A stretch of DNA of 64,000 bases from assembly GCF_000347635.1 (NCBI RefSeq), contig NC_020514.1, positions 3,038,001-3,102,000 of the forward strand, in the 5' to 3' direction. Below are positions 17,984 through 27,011 of this stretch, piece by piece. The DNA is from Paraglaciecola psychrophila 170 (GTDB lineage Bacteria > Pseudomonadota > Gammaproteobacteria > Enterobacterales > Alteromonadaceae). Made by a program: the position numbers and the translations under genes. Under the pieces are notes generated by a model. It searched no databases. It saw only the letters and a program-made list of their open reading frames with translations, and had not been told where the DNA came from. The first letter of the stretch is position 1. Each line of letters starts with the position of its first letter.

Positions 17984-19753
17984 TTAGCGATTATCTCCTC
18001 ACCAAACTGCATGTTATACAATTGCGAATAAACCCCATGTTGTGCCAATAAACTTTGATGGTTACCTTGCTCGATAATTTCACCTGCCTCAATCACTAAA
18101 ATTGTATCGGCGTTTTCGATAGTCGACAATCTATGGGCCACCACAATGCTAGTGCGGTTTTGTTGCAGTTTATCCAGTGCATCTTGGATCAATCGTTCTG
18201 ATTCAGTATCTAATGCTGATGTTGCTTCGTCTAATATTAAAATAGGCGCGTCTAATAGCAAGGCACGGGCAATCGCCAAACGTTGACGTTGCCCCCCAGA
18301 TAACATAAACCCATTTTCACCTACTATGGTATCCAAGCCTTCGGGTAACTGTTCCAAGAATTCCATTACATGGGCGGTTTTAGCCGCTTTCAGTATTTGT
18401 TCGCGGCTAACGTTATCTCCTGACCCATACGCAATATTATTGGCAATAGTGTCATTAAATAACACCACATGTTGTGACACCAAAGCAAACTGTCGACGTA
18501 AGTCTTTTAATGGGATATCTCTTAACAACATATCGTCTAATAAGATTTCACCCGTTTGGTTATCATAGAAACGTGTCAGCAGACTTGAAATAGTTGATTT
18601 ACCGCTACCAGAACGGCCTACCAGAGCAAATGTTTGCCCGGGTTTGACTGAAAAAGATAAGCTTTTTTAACGCGGCGTTTTCTTTACTTGGGTAACGGAA
18701 TGTCACGTTGTTAAAATCTATTTTCCCCTGAACTCTGGTGATGCTCTGTGTGCCTTTGTCTTCTTCAATATGTTGGTCCAGCACATCGAAAATACTCACA
18801 CAAGCCGCCATACCTTTTTGGAATTCACTATTCACGGTGGTCAGTTGTTTCAGAGGTTTTAAGAGCATGGTCATGAAAACCACCACACTGACAAATACGC
18901 CTGGAGTCAACGTTGTCACTAAACCTGGGGTACTGGCTACGTAAAGCACAACAGCCAAAGCAATAGAAGCAATCACCTGAATAGAAGAGACACTGAGTAT
19001 TCTGGCTACAATCAATTTCATATTTTGTTGACGGTTGTGGTTGTTTTTACCAGCAAAAGATTTATTTTCAATATCCTGTCCACCAAACATTAATACCACT
19101 TTGTGGCCTTTTAACACTTGTTCAACCGAGGAAGTTAATCCGCCCATAGCATCTTGAATACGACGACTGACCAATCTAAATCGTTTACTTACTACAGCAA
19201 CAATCACAGCGACAAGAGGACCAATTAAGATAAAAATTAGCGATAATTGCCACGACTTATAAAACATAGCTATTAATAAACCTATAACCAATGCTCCTTC
19301 ACGAACAAGTATGATCAAAGCTTTACTTGACGCATTAGCAACCTGCTCTGTGTCATAAATAACTTTAGAAATTAGTTTGCCTGTACTGTTGTTGTCATGA
19401 AACTCAACAGGAAAATGAATGTAGCGGCTAAACAATTCTTGACGCATACGCATCACTACATGGTTTCCAATCCACGAAACAGAATAAGTCCCCAGAAAAT
19501 TTAAAACGCCTCTGAAAATAAAGATAGGCACAATAAAAAAAGCCGCTAAACGCAGATACTCATAGTCACCTTTACCTAGGCTGTCATCAACTAGTGTTTC
19601 TAGCTGGGCTAAAACCAATACATCAATCACCGAGTAGCCAATCATGCCAATAATAGCGACAGCAAATGCCAGCTTGTAATCTTTAAGGTAAACGCGAAAA
19701 CGTTTAAAAATTTTATCTGGTACTTGACTGTCCAAATCGCTCTGCTTGCTCAT
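17980..19753 (-). CDS. msbA: Lipid A export ABC transporter MsbA, with one-base frameshift
   Basis: A half-size ABC exporter that flips lipid A-core across the inner membrane. The N-terminal part (from 19753) holds six membrane segments. The ATPase part carries Walker [10 protein letters not shown], the signature [15 protein letters not shown], Walker [13 protein letters not shown] and the H-loop [10 protein letters not shown]. The frame breaks at 18663-18668, where six A on the coding strand should be five: removing one gives [17 protein letters not shown], a normal join. The whole gene would then encode 590 residues, close to E. coli MsbA. The gene is essential, so a sequencing error is the simplest explanation. 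It sits between comEC and lpxK as in E. coli. Confidence 0.88.
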
Positions 19754-19838
19754 TAAATAAAGGGTATCTGAATAAATATAAAAACATTGGTAGTGTAACT
19801 GTTAGGGCGAAAATCCCCAACTATCAATAAGATATTTA

Positions 19839-22106
19839 TTAATGGTGAGTAGAATTTGCATACCAATAAGGATAAATATCCTGTCTAAAGGTTTTTAGAA
19901 TTACCGGCGTGGTTGAATTGTACTCAATCTGAAATGAAACTTGGCCTGAATGTGAAGTTGAAAACAGTATTGGGTTGTATGTCTGATATCTGTCTACGAC
20001 CTCTTGCCTTGGAAAACGCCAACGATTCATAAAGCCCTGACTAAATATCACATATTTAGCTCCTACTGTTTGGATAAACTCGGCAGATGAAGATGTGTTA
20101 CTTCCATGATGAGCTGCCACCAAAATATCAGATTTTAATTGTTTTGGATATAAACCCACCAGTTGCTTTTCGATACTTTTATTGATATCACCGGGTAATA
20201 AAATACTGTGGTACTGATCTGATACTTTGATTACACAGGAACCATTATTGTCGTTATGTTTAAGTGCGTTGTCTGGCCATAGAGCTTCAATACTCAAACC
20301 TTGCCAACTTATAGCAAAATCTTGCTGGCACTTATCTTGATTAGTTATCACCTGAGATACCTCAATACCCTTAAGTAATTGCGGTAAACTGCCAGCATGA
20401 TCGTTATCTTTGTGACTGATAAACACTACATCTACTTTTGAAAATCCCCTAGCCTGCAAAATAGGTAACAACACGCTGTCGGCCATATTAAAGCCAGAAG
20501 GATAACTTGCCCCAACATCATAAATGATTGCATGATTATTTTTACTAATGAGCACAGCCAACCCATGCCCCACATCCAATACGTCTAGCTGCCAAGTGTT
20601 AATTTTTGGCGATAATAAATGACTAGCTAGCGGCACTAACAATAAAAACAAATATTTTTTATTTAGCCAAAAAGAAGGCAAACAACACCCCAACACAAAT
20701 AGGAATACAAAAAACCATACAGCAGCTGGAAATGTTGGAATGTTGAAGAATGATGCTTTGATTTTCAGAGCAAAATTGAGGAAAGTTAAACCATAACTCA
20801 GTATTAGGTCTGCGTAAGAAAATAACTCAAATGCCCAGTCAGGACTAAACGCTAAACAAATTACTGCTACCAGACAAATCGGTACTAAGACCATCGTCAC
20901 TACTGGCACTGCAATCAAATTAACCAAGGGGGAAACAGTTGAGACATAAGAGAACTGCCAAGCAACTAACGGTAGCATCAATACTGTCAAACATAATTGC
21001 ACTTTGACCATGCCAGAAAATATTGCTGTCAACGAAAAATTAGCTTGTTTGACCGGCCATCGCCAAAATATAAAACATATAATGGTCACCGCAGAAAAGC
21101 TTAACCAAAAACTCAACCCAAATATACTCAGAGGAAACAGAAATACAAAGCCAGTAAGCCCTAACAAGATTAATCTTCTCGCCCCAAGGTGTTTATTCCA
21201 CAAAAAAAGCACACTAAACAAAAACAACATCAACCATGCTCTAAGTGTGGGCAATCCAAAACCAGCTAAAGCTGAATAAGCCAAGGTGGTAAAAAGAGTC
21301 AACAACATAGCCACGTTGTGCAAGTTGATATGATGTAAAGAATAAAACCTACTGATAAGCCCACCACCAGCCCAAGCTATCAACACATAACTGACACTCG
21401 CAACCAAGGCCAAATGTAAGCCTGATATGGCAATAAGATGAGCCACACCGGTTTTTTGAACTAGATGCCAGTCTTCCTGTTGCAACAACCCTCGATAACC
21501 AAAAGTGACAGCCGCTAGCCAAGAACGCTGGGGTAAATCAAAGCCTAACATTCGATTCAACAACGTTTGTCTAATGCTATTAACATTGGCAAGCAACGTA
21601 TTATCATCATCTGATTTAACGTAACCCGTTGCGTTTATGCCTTCACTAAACAACCATTGCTGATAATTAAAACCGGCCTCATTAGCTAAACCATGCGGCG
21701 GTTTAACTTTGACCCAAAGTTTAACACGTTGCCCCTGCTGTACCTGCCAAGCAGGCTCGCGCCAACTTAAGTGAAAGATCTTAGTAAACAACAAATGTTG
21801 GTCTGCAATATGGGTGACCTTAATATTAAAACGTATATTTTTTTCAGTAATAACTAAGCTGTTTACCTCGCCTATTATTTGTACTGGTTGACTAGTTTGT
21901 TCTGAAGATAGTTGCAAAGAGTATTGCCAATGCCCTACACTCGCCATCCAGATTATGCCTAGCAGAAAATAACCAAGGTGTTGATTTTTCCTAATTGTTA
22001 GGCAAGCGCACATGAATAGTAAAAGAGTGATAACGATGGAAGGCAGATTAGTCCACCATAAACTTGTGAACGACGCTGCAATAAAACTGAAGAGTTTACT
22101 GTCCAT
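19839..22106 (-). CDS. comEC: ComEC/Rec2 DNA-uptake channel protein
   Basis: A large polytopic protein of about 755 residues that carries single-stranded DNA across the inner membrane during natural transformation. Order: N-terminal membrane segments and a DUF4131-like OB region, the central Competence domain (HLIAISGLHLALVASVSYVL; PTLRAWLMLF), then a metallo-beta-lactamase-like domain with DVGHG, SHKDNDHAGSL, LLPGDI and AAHHGSNTS. The frame is open to 22208, but ATG at 22106 (MDSKLF) is preferred because the longer form would overlap the start of the divergent DUF2062 gene. The E. coli equivalent (ycaI) also precedes msbA. Confidence 0.92.
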   Translation of the reverse strand: MDSKLFSFIAASFTSLWWTNLPSIVITLLLFMCACLTIRKNQHLGYFLLGIIWMASVGHWQYSLQLSSEQTSQPVQIIGEVNSLVITEKNIRFNIKVTHIADQHLLFTKIFHLSWREPAWQVQQGQRVKLWVKVKPPHGLANEAGFNYQQWLFSEGINATGYVKSDDDNTLLANVNSIRQTLLNRMLGFDLPQRSWLAAVTFGYRGLLQQEDWHLVQKTGVAHLIAISGLHLALVASVSYVLIAWAGGGLISRFYSLHHINLHNVAMLLTLFTTLAYSALAGFGLPTLRAWLMLFLFSVLFLWNKHLGARRLILLGLTGFVFLFPLSIFGLSFWLSFSAVTIICFIFWRWPVKQANFSLTAIFSGMVKVQLCLTVLMLPLVAWQFSYVSTVSPLVNLIAVPVVTMVLVPICLVAVICLAFSPDWAFELFSYADLILSYGLTFLNFALKIKASFFNIPTFPAAVWFFVFLFVLGCCLPSFWLNKKYLFLLLVPLASHLLSPKINTWQLDVLDVGHGLAVLISKNNHAIIYDVGASYPSGFNMADSVLLPILQARGFSKVDVVFISHKDNDHAGSLPQLLKGIEVSQVITNQDKCQQDFAISWQGLSIEALWPDNALKHNDNNGSCVIKVSDQYHSILLPGDINKSIEKQLVGLYPKQLKSDILVAAHHGSNTSSSAEFIQTVGAKYVIFSQGFMNRWRFPRQEVVDRYQTYNPILFSTSHSGQVSFQIEYNSTTPVILKTFRQDIYPYWYANSTHH

Positions 22107-22158
22107 AGTAAGAAGTGAATGCCATCCGTTGCTGCATGAAATTAAAGTATAGAGAACT

Positions 22159-22689
22159 ATTCTGAAAAAGTTTATTAAGCGCTTTCTGCCAAGCCCCCAA
22201 AAAGTCAAAGAACAGAAGATATTGTCTATTTTTGGTTCTTTGTTACACGATCCTAACCTTTGGCATTTAAATAGGCGATCTGCTTCAGGCGCATTTGCTG
22301 TTGGATTATTCTTCGCATTTTGGCCAGTTCCATTTCAAATGTGGTTAGCCGCTGCGATGGCGATTCCTTTGCGAGTCAACTTGCCATTATCTGTGGCTAC
22401 CGTTTGGATAACGAACCCTTTCACTATGCCGCCTATTTTTTATGGGGCTTATATTTTAGGTACTACCGTAATGGGCTCGCCACAAAGACAATTTAGTTTT
22501 GAATTAAGTTGGGATTGGGTACTACAAAGCATTGAAACCATTGGCCCAGCGTTTTTAGTCGGATGTTTAATATGTTCGGTACTTTTTAGTGCTGTGGGAT
22601 TCTTTATTTTAAATTATCTGTGGAGATTGTCAGTCAAAAAAGCATGGAAACAACGTATCCAGAAGCGTTATCCAAAACGTCTGAAGTGA
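22159..22689 (+). CDS. DUF2062 membrane protein with apparent ATT start codon
   Basis: A small integral membrane protein of the DUF2062 family, function unknown, with DPNLWHLNRRSASGAFAVGLF followed by two or three hydrophobic segments and a basic C-terminus. The first ordinary start is TTG at 22222, but codons upstream encode LKKFIKRFLPSPQKVKEQK, which matches the usual N-terminus of this family. Between the in-frame TAG (22150-22152) and that stretch the only start-like codon is ATT at 22159, with CTG next. One substitution from ATG would explain it. It diverges from comEC. Confidence 0.78.
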   Translation: MLKKFIKRFLPSPQKVKEQKILSIFGSLLHDPNLWHLNRRSASGAFAVGLFFAFWPVPFQMWLAAAMAIPLRVNLPLSVATVWITNPFTMPPIFYGAYILGTTVMGSPQRQFSFELSWDWVLQSIETIGPAFLVGCLICSVLFSAVGFFILNYLWRLSVKKAWKQRIQKRYPKRLK

Positions 22690-22693
22690 ATCA

Positions 22694-22713
22694 GGGCTAT
22701 CGTTCGATAGCCC
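22694..22713 (+). terminator. Hairpin terminator after the DUF2062 gene
   Basis: GGGCTATC/GATAGCCC form an 8-bp perfect stem around GTTC, 5 bp after the stop codon, followed by TTTAAAA. The short T run makes it a modest intrinsic terminator. Confidence 0.6.
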
Positions 22714-22782
22714 TTTAAAAGCCAATTTTAACCCACGTGTTATTCATTTTCCTTTGGACTAATCCGCTTCCACTAAATATAG

Positions 22783-23782
22783 CTACTTGTCTAAGCTAGA
22801 CATCATAGCTTTAGGGTAACGCTCGCCAAACACCAAATCAGCAGGAATAAGTTGATTAATTTCATCCAGTTCAAGAGGTGATAAAATCACTGATGTTGCC
22901 CCCGCATTCTCAATTAAACGTTCAACACTTCTAGTACCAGGAATGGGTACATAATCTTCACCTTGATGTAGAATCCAAGCTAAATCTAACTATGCAGGAC
23001 TACATTTTTTTGTGTTAACAAACTGATTAATGCTATCCACCAAAGTTAGATTGTGATGAAAATTTTCCTCGGGAAATCGAGGGTTATTCAGTCTCCAATC
23101 CCCTTCTTCAAAGTCCTCACTACTTTTTATGGAGCCCGTTAGAAAACCACGACCAAGAGAGTTATAGGGTAGAGGTACAAGTCAGATACCCGACCTTTTG
23201 CATGCGGCTAATATATCGACTTCTAGGTGGCGACTCCAAAGAGAAAACTCGCTTTGGATTGCAGAAATGTGAAGCACGGCTGAAGCTCTTTCAAGAGTAG
23301 TAACGCCAGCTTCGGACAAGCCCAAATATTTGATTTTTCATTATTTGATAAGTTCAGCTATAGCTCCCAATGTTTCCTTAATAGGCACAGACGGGTCCAT
23401 CCGATGTTGGTAATACACATTAATATGGTCTACTACTAAGCTCTTTAGACTCGCTTCACAAGCTTGATGTATGTATTCAGGACGACCATCAAAACCTAAA
23501 AATTCACCTTGGGGATTTCGTATAATGCCAATTTAGTTGCCAATACGATTTTTTACGTTGCTGCAAATGTTTACTGAAATATCTTCCTAATAACTCTTTT
23601 TAGGTTTTAGGGCCATAAATATCAGACGTATCCCAAAACCTAACACCAGACTCAATAGCTTACGATAAAGTATTAAAAGACTGATTTTCATTATGACTTC
23701 CATAAAACTCTGACATCCTCATACATCCCAAGCCAATACTTGAAACCTCTAGTCCTTGTGTACCCGATAAACGTGTTTTCAT
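22783..23782 (-). pseudogene. Decayed aldo/keto reductase
   Basis: On the minus strand, from ATG 23782, the frame reads KTRLSGTQGLEVSSIGLGCMR, then SEFYGSHNENQSFNTLS, a stop, then AIESGVRFWDTSDIYGPKT, another stop and LLGRYFS. This is the N-terminus of a NADPH-dependent aldo/keto reductase of about 330 residues (AKR13-like). More stops and frame changes follow before a recognisable C-terminus ending near 22783 (DLVFGERYPKAM). Several base substitutions to stop codons rule out a single sequencing error. Confidence 0.85.
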
Positions 23783-23820
23783 AACTTCTCCTTAGTTAAA
23801 TATACTAACGTATCCACACC

Positions 23821-24165
23821 ATGAAAAGTCATGTGGCTGGCGATAAGGTACTTATTTCATTAGGACAATTATTACTTCAGTCGGTGCGCGACACTGATTA
23901 TGTTGGCCGCTATGGCGGTGAATAATTTATGGTGGTATTTAGTGATGCGACTCCTAGTGTCATCGAGAGTAAAATGAATGACATTTCAACCGCCTTTTTA
24001 CAGATTAATTATACCGTTGGTAAACAATCCTTTAATTGTAGTTTTAGTGCCGGTTTGGCCAGCTCAACGCATCATGAGAAGCTCAGTGAGCTTATTTCTA
24101 AAGTCGATACCGCTTTATACAAGGCTAAAGATGAGGGAAGAAGCAAAGTCTGTGTGCACGATTAG
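23821..24165 (+). pseudogene. Truncated GGDEF domain with a stop codon inside its catalytic motif
   Basis: A fragment of a diguanylate cyclase. HVAGDKVLISLGQLLL and VGRYGGE are followed by TAA and FMVVFSD, so the GGEEF signature has become GGE-stop-F (stop at about 23923-23925). The rest continues in the same frame to CSFSAGLASS, KVDTALYKAKDEGRS and a stop at 24165. Everything before the metal-binding Asp region is missing. It abuts the aldo/keto reductase remnant head-to-head, marking 22.8-24.2 kb as a decayed patch. Confidence 0.85.
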
Positions 24166-24271
24166 CATAACGAAAAATGTTTAATCCAGGTATAACACCG
24201 CTTAGCCCAAACTCAGTTTAATAGGATTACGACTCACCATCTGCAGAGTCGCTATCCTCATCCTTGTTATA

Positions 24272-25339
24272 TCACGCAAACTCAATTGGCTTCATATGTT
24301 CGATAATCTGTTGATTGTCACACATCTTTTTAAACGCTTGTCCTAAGCGATCACTCTGTGAAATAACAGTTTGCCAATATTCAATACGTTGCGCTGCAGG
24401 CATGGTTTCAAAATCAGTTCTGTCTGGTATTTTTCCATAAGGTAAGCTAGCTACAAATTCGTCAGAAGGCACCAACATTACCACGTCATCGTAACTGCTA
24501 GCATGAGGCAGACGCTTTTTAAGTGATTTGTCGAACCAGCCTGGAATAGGTTTTGAGTAGAAGTGTGGATACAATACTAAGCCTTTTTGAGGCCCAAAAG
24601 TAAGATCAAAATGATAATCAATGATGCCACCATCTCGATACATTCCTTTTGGCGCTCCATCAATATTTTTTACACCTTCAATCACAACAGGAATAGAGCC
24701 TGAAGCCATCAATGCTTGGGGTAAATTTTTAGCGGTAAGAGCAACTGAATATGAAGGCATATTATTTGGATCATTGATCTTTAAATCAGAATTAGGCGAC
24801 GAAAATAGAAAACGTTGATAAAACTTTTCTAACCATTTCCGTTTCAGCGCGTTAGCACTAGCGCTGGCAATTAACCCCGTCATTTGTAATGGTTTTGCTT
24901 CGAATTGGGTTAAACCCTTACACTTTGCCACTATAAAATGCGCTTTAATGATGGGGTTGTTAATGATTTCTTCGCTGCCGTTTTCACCCAAGACGTAATT
25001 CAGCAGCGCTGTGCCACTTGCAGTGATTTCTTTAGCAGTTGGTTTATCAGAATAAACAGTATGCGAATAACGCTCCGCTAAACGATTTATTGCAGACAAT
25101 GGATCGTTTTGCGCAAAACAAGCAAACCTAAATGCACCCGCCGACGAACCCACAATGTTGAGTGGTCTGGTACGCTCAGCAAAAAACTCAGGGAAAATAT
25201 AACGGTCAAGACCCGCTAACACAAACCACTTAGGGCCGCCTGATGCTCCCAACATATAATCAAATAAATCAGCACTAAAGCCTTCTTGCTTTATACGTGC
25301 AAAGGCATTTTTCCCTGCATAAATATCCAAAACCTGCAT
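24272..25339 (-). CDS. Patatin-like phospholipase family protein
   Basis: A serine hydrolase of about 355 residues with the patatin fold. The nucleophile elbow GSSAGAFRF and the earlier oxyanion glycine loop GASGGPKW are present, and a late Asp in MYRDGGIIDYHFD completes the Ser-Asp dyad. It probably cleaves acyl chains from phospholipids or related lipids in the cytoplasm, as no signal peptide is visible. The frame is open to 25408, but ATG at 25339 (MQVLDIYAG) is chosen because an AAAGGAAG ribosome site lies directly before it. Monocistronic. The substrate is unknown. Confidence 0.85.
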   Translation of the reverse strand: MQVLDIYAGKNAFARIKQEGFSADLFDYMLGASGGPKWFVLAGLDRYIFPEFFAERTRPLNIVGSSAGAFRFACFAQNDPLSAINRLAERYSHTVYSDKPTAKEITASGTALLNYVLGENGSEEIINNPIIKAHFIVAKCKGLTQFEAKPLQMTGLIASASANALKRKWLEKFYQRFLFSSPNSDLKINDPNNMPSYSVALTAKNLPQALMASGSIPVVIEGVKNIDGAPKGMYRDGGIIDYHFDLTFGPQKGLVLYPHFYSKPIPGWFDKSLKKRLPHASSYDDVVMLVPSDEFVASLPYGKIPDRTDFETMPAAQRIEYWQTVISQSDRLGQAFKKMCDNQQIIEHMKPIEFA

Positions 25340-26052
25340 ACTCTTCCTTTTATATTCGAACACTGCTCGAACACTAATTACCTGGTTCAATTTCAGCGTT
25401 AATAGCACATACCACGTCAGCTGAAACTTTTATGACGCTGTGCTGACGGCTAACCAAAGTTTTTTATAGTTATTAAAATACCTGGACTAAGTTTAACAAC
25501 TTGAGCAATAGATGCATCTAAATCAGCGACCTTAATATATATCATGCATAGTGCATGACGCAGGTAAGTCGTGATTTACCCCTATAGTATGGTAAACACC
25601 AGCAACTGCTGTTTACAAATCTGGCGGTTGCATAGCGTAATCGCCTGATTATCCGACACTCACAAAGCTTCTTTGCCAACCAACAACAGATGTATAAGAA
25701 TCGCTTATACGTCGTGTATTAGGCAGGTTAAATCGGACCTCGCTAAGGTACCTATTTCTATATTACTCATAATAACCCCTCATAAATGATGTAATTTCAA
25801 ACAAGCCTTCAGCTATCGAGTGATTAACAACCAATAGTAATTTATTTATATATATCAGTCTGTTAAGTAACATATAAACAGTACTCAACAGAGTTATCCA
25901 CAGGAACAGTGGATAAACCCAACTTGACATCATTACCACCAACTTTTTTGTTATCATATGTATAAAATGAATTAAGTATTGCTATATGCCAAAGATTAAA
26001 TCTCAAACTATTCACAAGCAAAACCTCTTAGCTAGTCTAAAGAACAGGACTT
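25340..26052. other. Long gene-poor region with several small inverted repeats
   Basis: About 700 bp without a convincing gene. Short palindromic pieces include TAATCGCCTGATTA near 25638-25651 and a GTAAAC...GTTTAC hairpin at about 25591-25617. A DnaA-box pair (25894-25916) lies in its right part. A 64-codon hydrophobic open frame on the minus strand (25957-25763) runs through the DnaA-box hairpin and has no good ribosome site, so it is not called. Confidence 0.4.
25894..25916. promoter_or_regulatory. Inverted pair of DnaA boxes
   Basis: TTATCCACA (25894-25902) is a perfect consensus DnaA box. The complement of 25908-25916 is TTATCCACT, one mismatch from consensus. The two face each other across a 7-bp spacer, which also makes an 8-bp perfect hairpin. 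Flanking DNA on the left is very AT-rich. No dnaA, gidA or parAB gene is nearby, so a chromosomal origin is unlikely. Confidence 0.5.
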
Positions 26053-26559
26053 ATGATGGGATTATTTAGTCGCCTAGTAGAGGCTGGCACTCTGCCATCT
26101 TATAAAAAGACCATAGAAATTTATAACCCATTAACGGGCACCGTACTGCCATTGAATGAGGTGCCCCATGCACTTTTTACAGAACGCATGTTTGGCGAAG
26201 GCATAGCCATTAAGCCGTCTGGTTACCAAGTATTCGCAACATTCGCTGGCACTATGCTGCACTTTCCAGAACTGGCTAATCAATTAAGAATAATTGGGCA
26301 AAATGGCTTACAGATACAAATACAGCTAGGGATTGATTCTCACCTTATGTTAGGGGGATTTAAGAAAATCATCAAACAAGGTGAGAGCTTTGAACAAGGA
26401 CAACTGCTCGCGGAGTTTTCACTGATTAAGATGAAAAAACAACTACACAGTATTTTATGCCCTATTACTGTACTCAGTAGTGACAAAATAAAGGGTCTGC
26501 AAGCCCACTATTTTCAAGTTATCGCGGGTGAAGATAAAATAATGACGGTTTACGTATAA
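26053..26559 (+). CDS. EIIA-Glc-like protein lacking both active-site histidines
   Basis: A 168-residue protein that aligns without gaps to the core of E. coli EIIA-Glc (Crr): GLFSRL at the N-terminus, then IAIKPSG and GIDSHLMLGGFKKI. Crr uses His90 as the phosphorylated residue and His75 in phosphotransfer. By position these are Gln (IQLGID instead of VHFGID) and Asn here. It therefore should not carry phosphate. No PTS permease, HPr or enzyme I gene is near. A regulatory or sequestering role is conceivable but not shown. Two adjacent ATGs follow an AGGAC ribosome site. Confidence 0.8.
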   Translation: MMGLFSRLVEAGTLPSYKKTIEIYNPLTGTVLPLNEVPHALFTERMFGEGIAIKPSGYQVFATFAGTMLHFPELANQLRIIGQNGLQIQIQLGIDSHLMLGGFKKIIKQGESFEQGQLLAEFSLIKMKKQLHSILCPITVLSSDKIKGLQAHYFQVIAGEDKIMTVYV

Positions 26560-26665
26560 TTTAGGAATATCAACAAACTAAAAGCATCGCTATCGTCCTT
26601 TACCTTCCCCACCCTTTATCGTTATAGTCGCACTATTATGATTTTGATTAACTCAATAGGACACC

Positions 26666-27011
26666 ATGACTACCCTGTACGGCATTAAAAACTGCGACAC
26701 CATCAAAAAAGCACGCGCTTGGTTATCAGCAAACAACATTGATTATACCTTCCACGATTACAGACAAAATGGACTAACCCCCCCGATGGTTAGAGCAAGC
26801 CGAACTGGCTTTAGGTTGGGAACTGATGCTCAATAAACGTGGCACTACTTTTCGTCAATTAAGTGAAGAACAAAAACAAGGGGTCGATAAAACGACAGCT
26901 TTAGCATTAATGCTTGAACATCCAGCCATGATTAAACGCCCCATACTCACCCATAACGATAAATATTTTATCGGTTTTAAAGCAGCACAATACACTGAGG
27001 TATTCTCATGA
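26666..27011 (+). CDS. yffB: Spx/ArsC-family protein YffB, with one-base frameshift
   Basis: A thioredoxin-fold protein of about 114 residues. The start, [18 protein letters not shown], is diagnostic of the ArsC-like YffB family, whose function is poorly known. After DYRQNGLT the frame is lost in a run of seven C (about 26779-26785). With six C it continues [20 protein letters not shown] and runs to the stop at 27011. Its TGA overlaps the dapE ATG (ATGA), and the yffB-dapE pair is conserved in gammaproteobacteria. The single homopolymer indel is likely a sequencing error. Confidence 0.82.

Noticed and set aside
18663..18670. A AAA AAG heptamer in msbA, identical to the dnaX slippery sequence
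   Set aside because: A -1 slip would enter the wrong frame; the ATPase half is in the frame reached by removing one A, so dnaX-type frameshifting does not explain the break.
25620..25760. attC/integron-like look of short inverted repeats and a GTTAAAT site
   Set aside because: No matching RYYYAAC partner at the right distance, no integrase and no cassette array.
25763..25957. 64-codon hydrophobic open frame on the minus strand
   Set aside because: It crosses the DnaA-box hairpin, has no good ribosome site and matches no family I know. Its hydrophobicity follows from AT-rich DNA.
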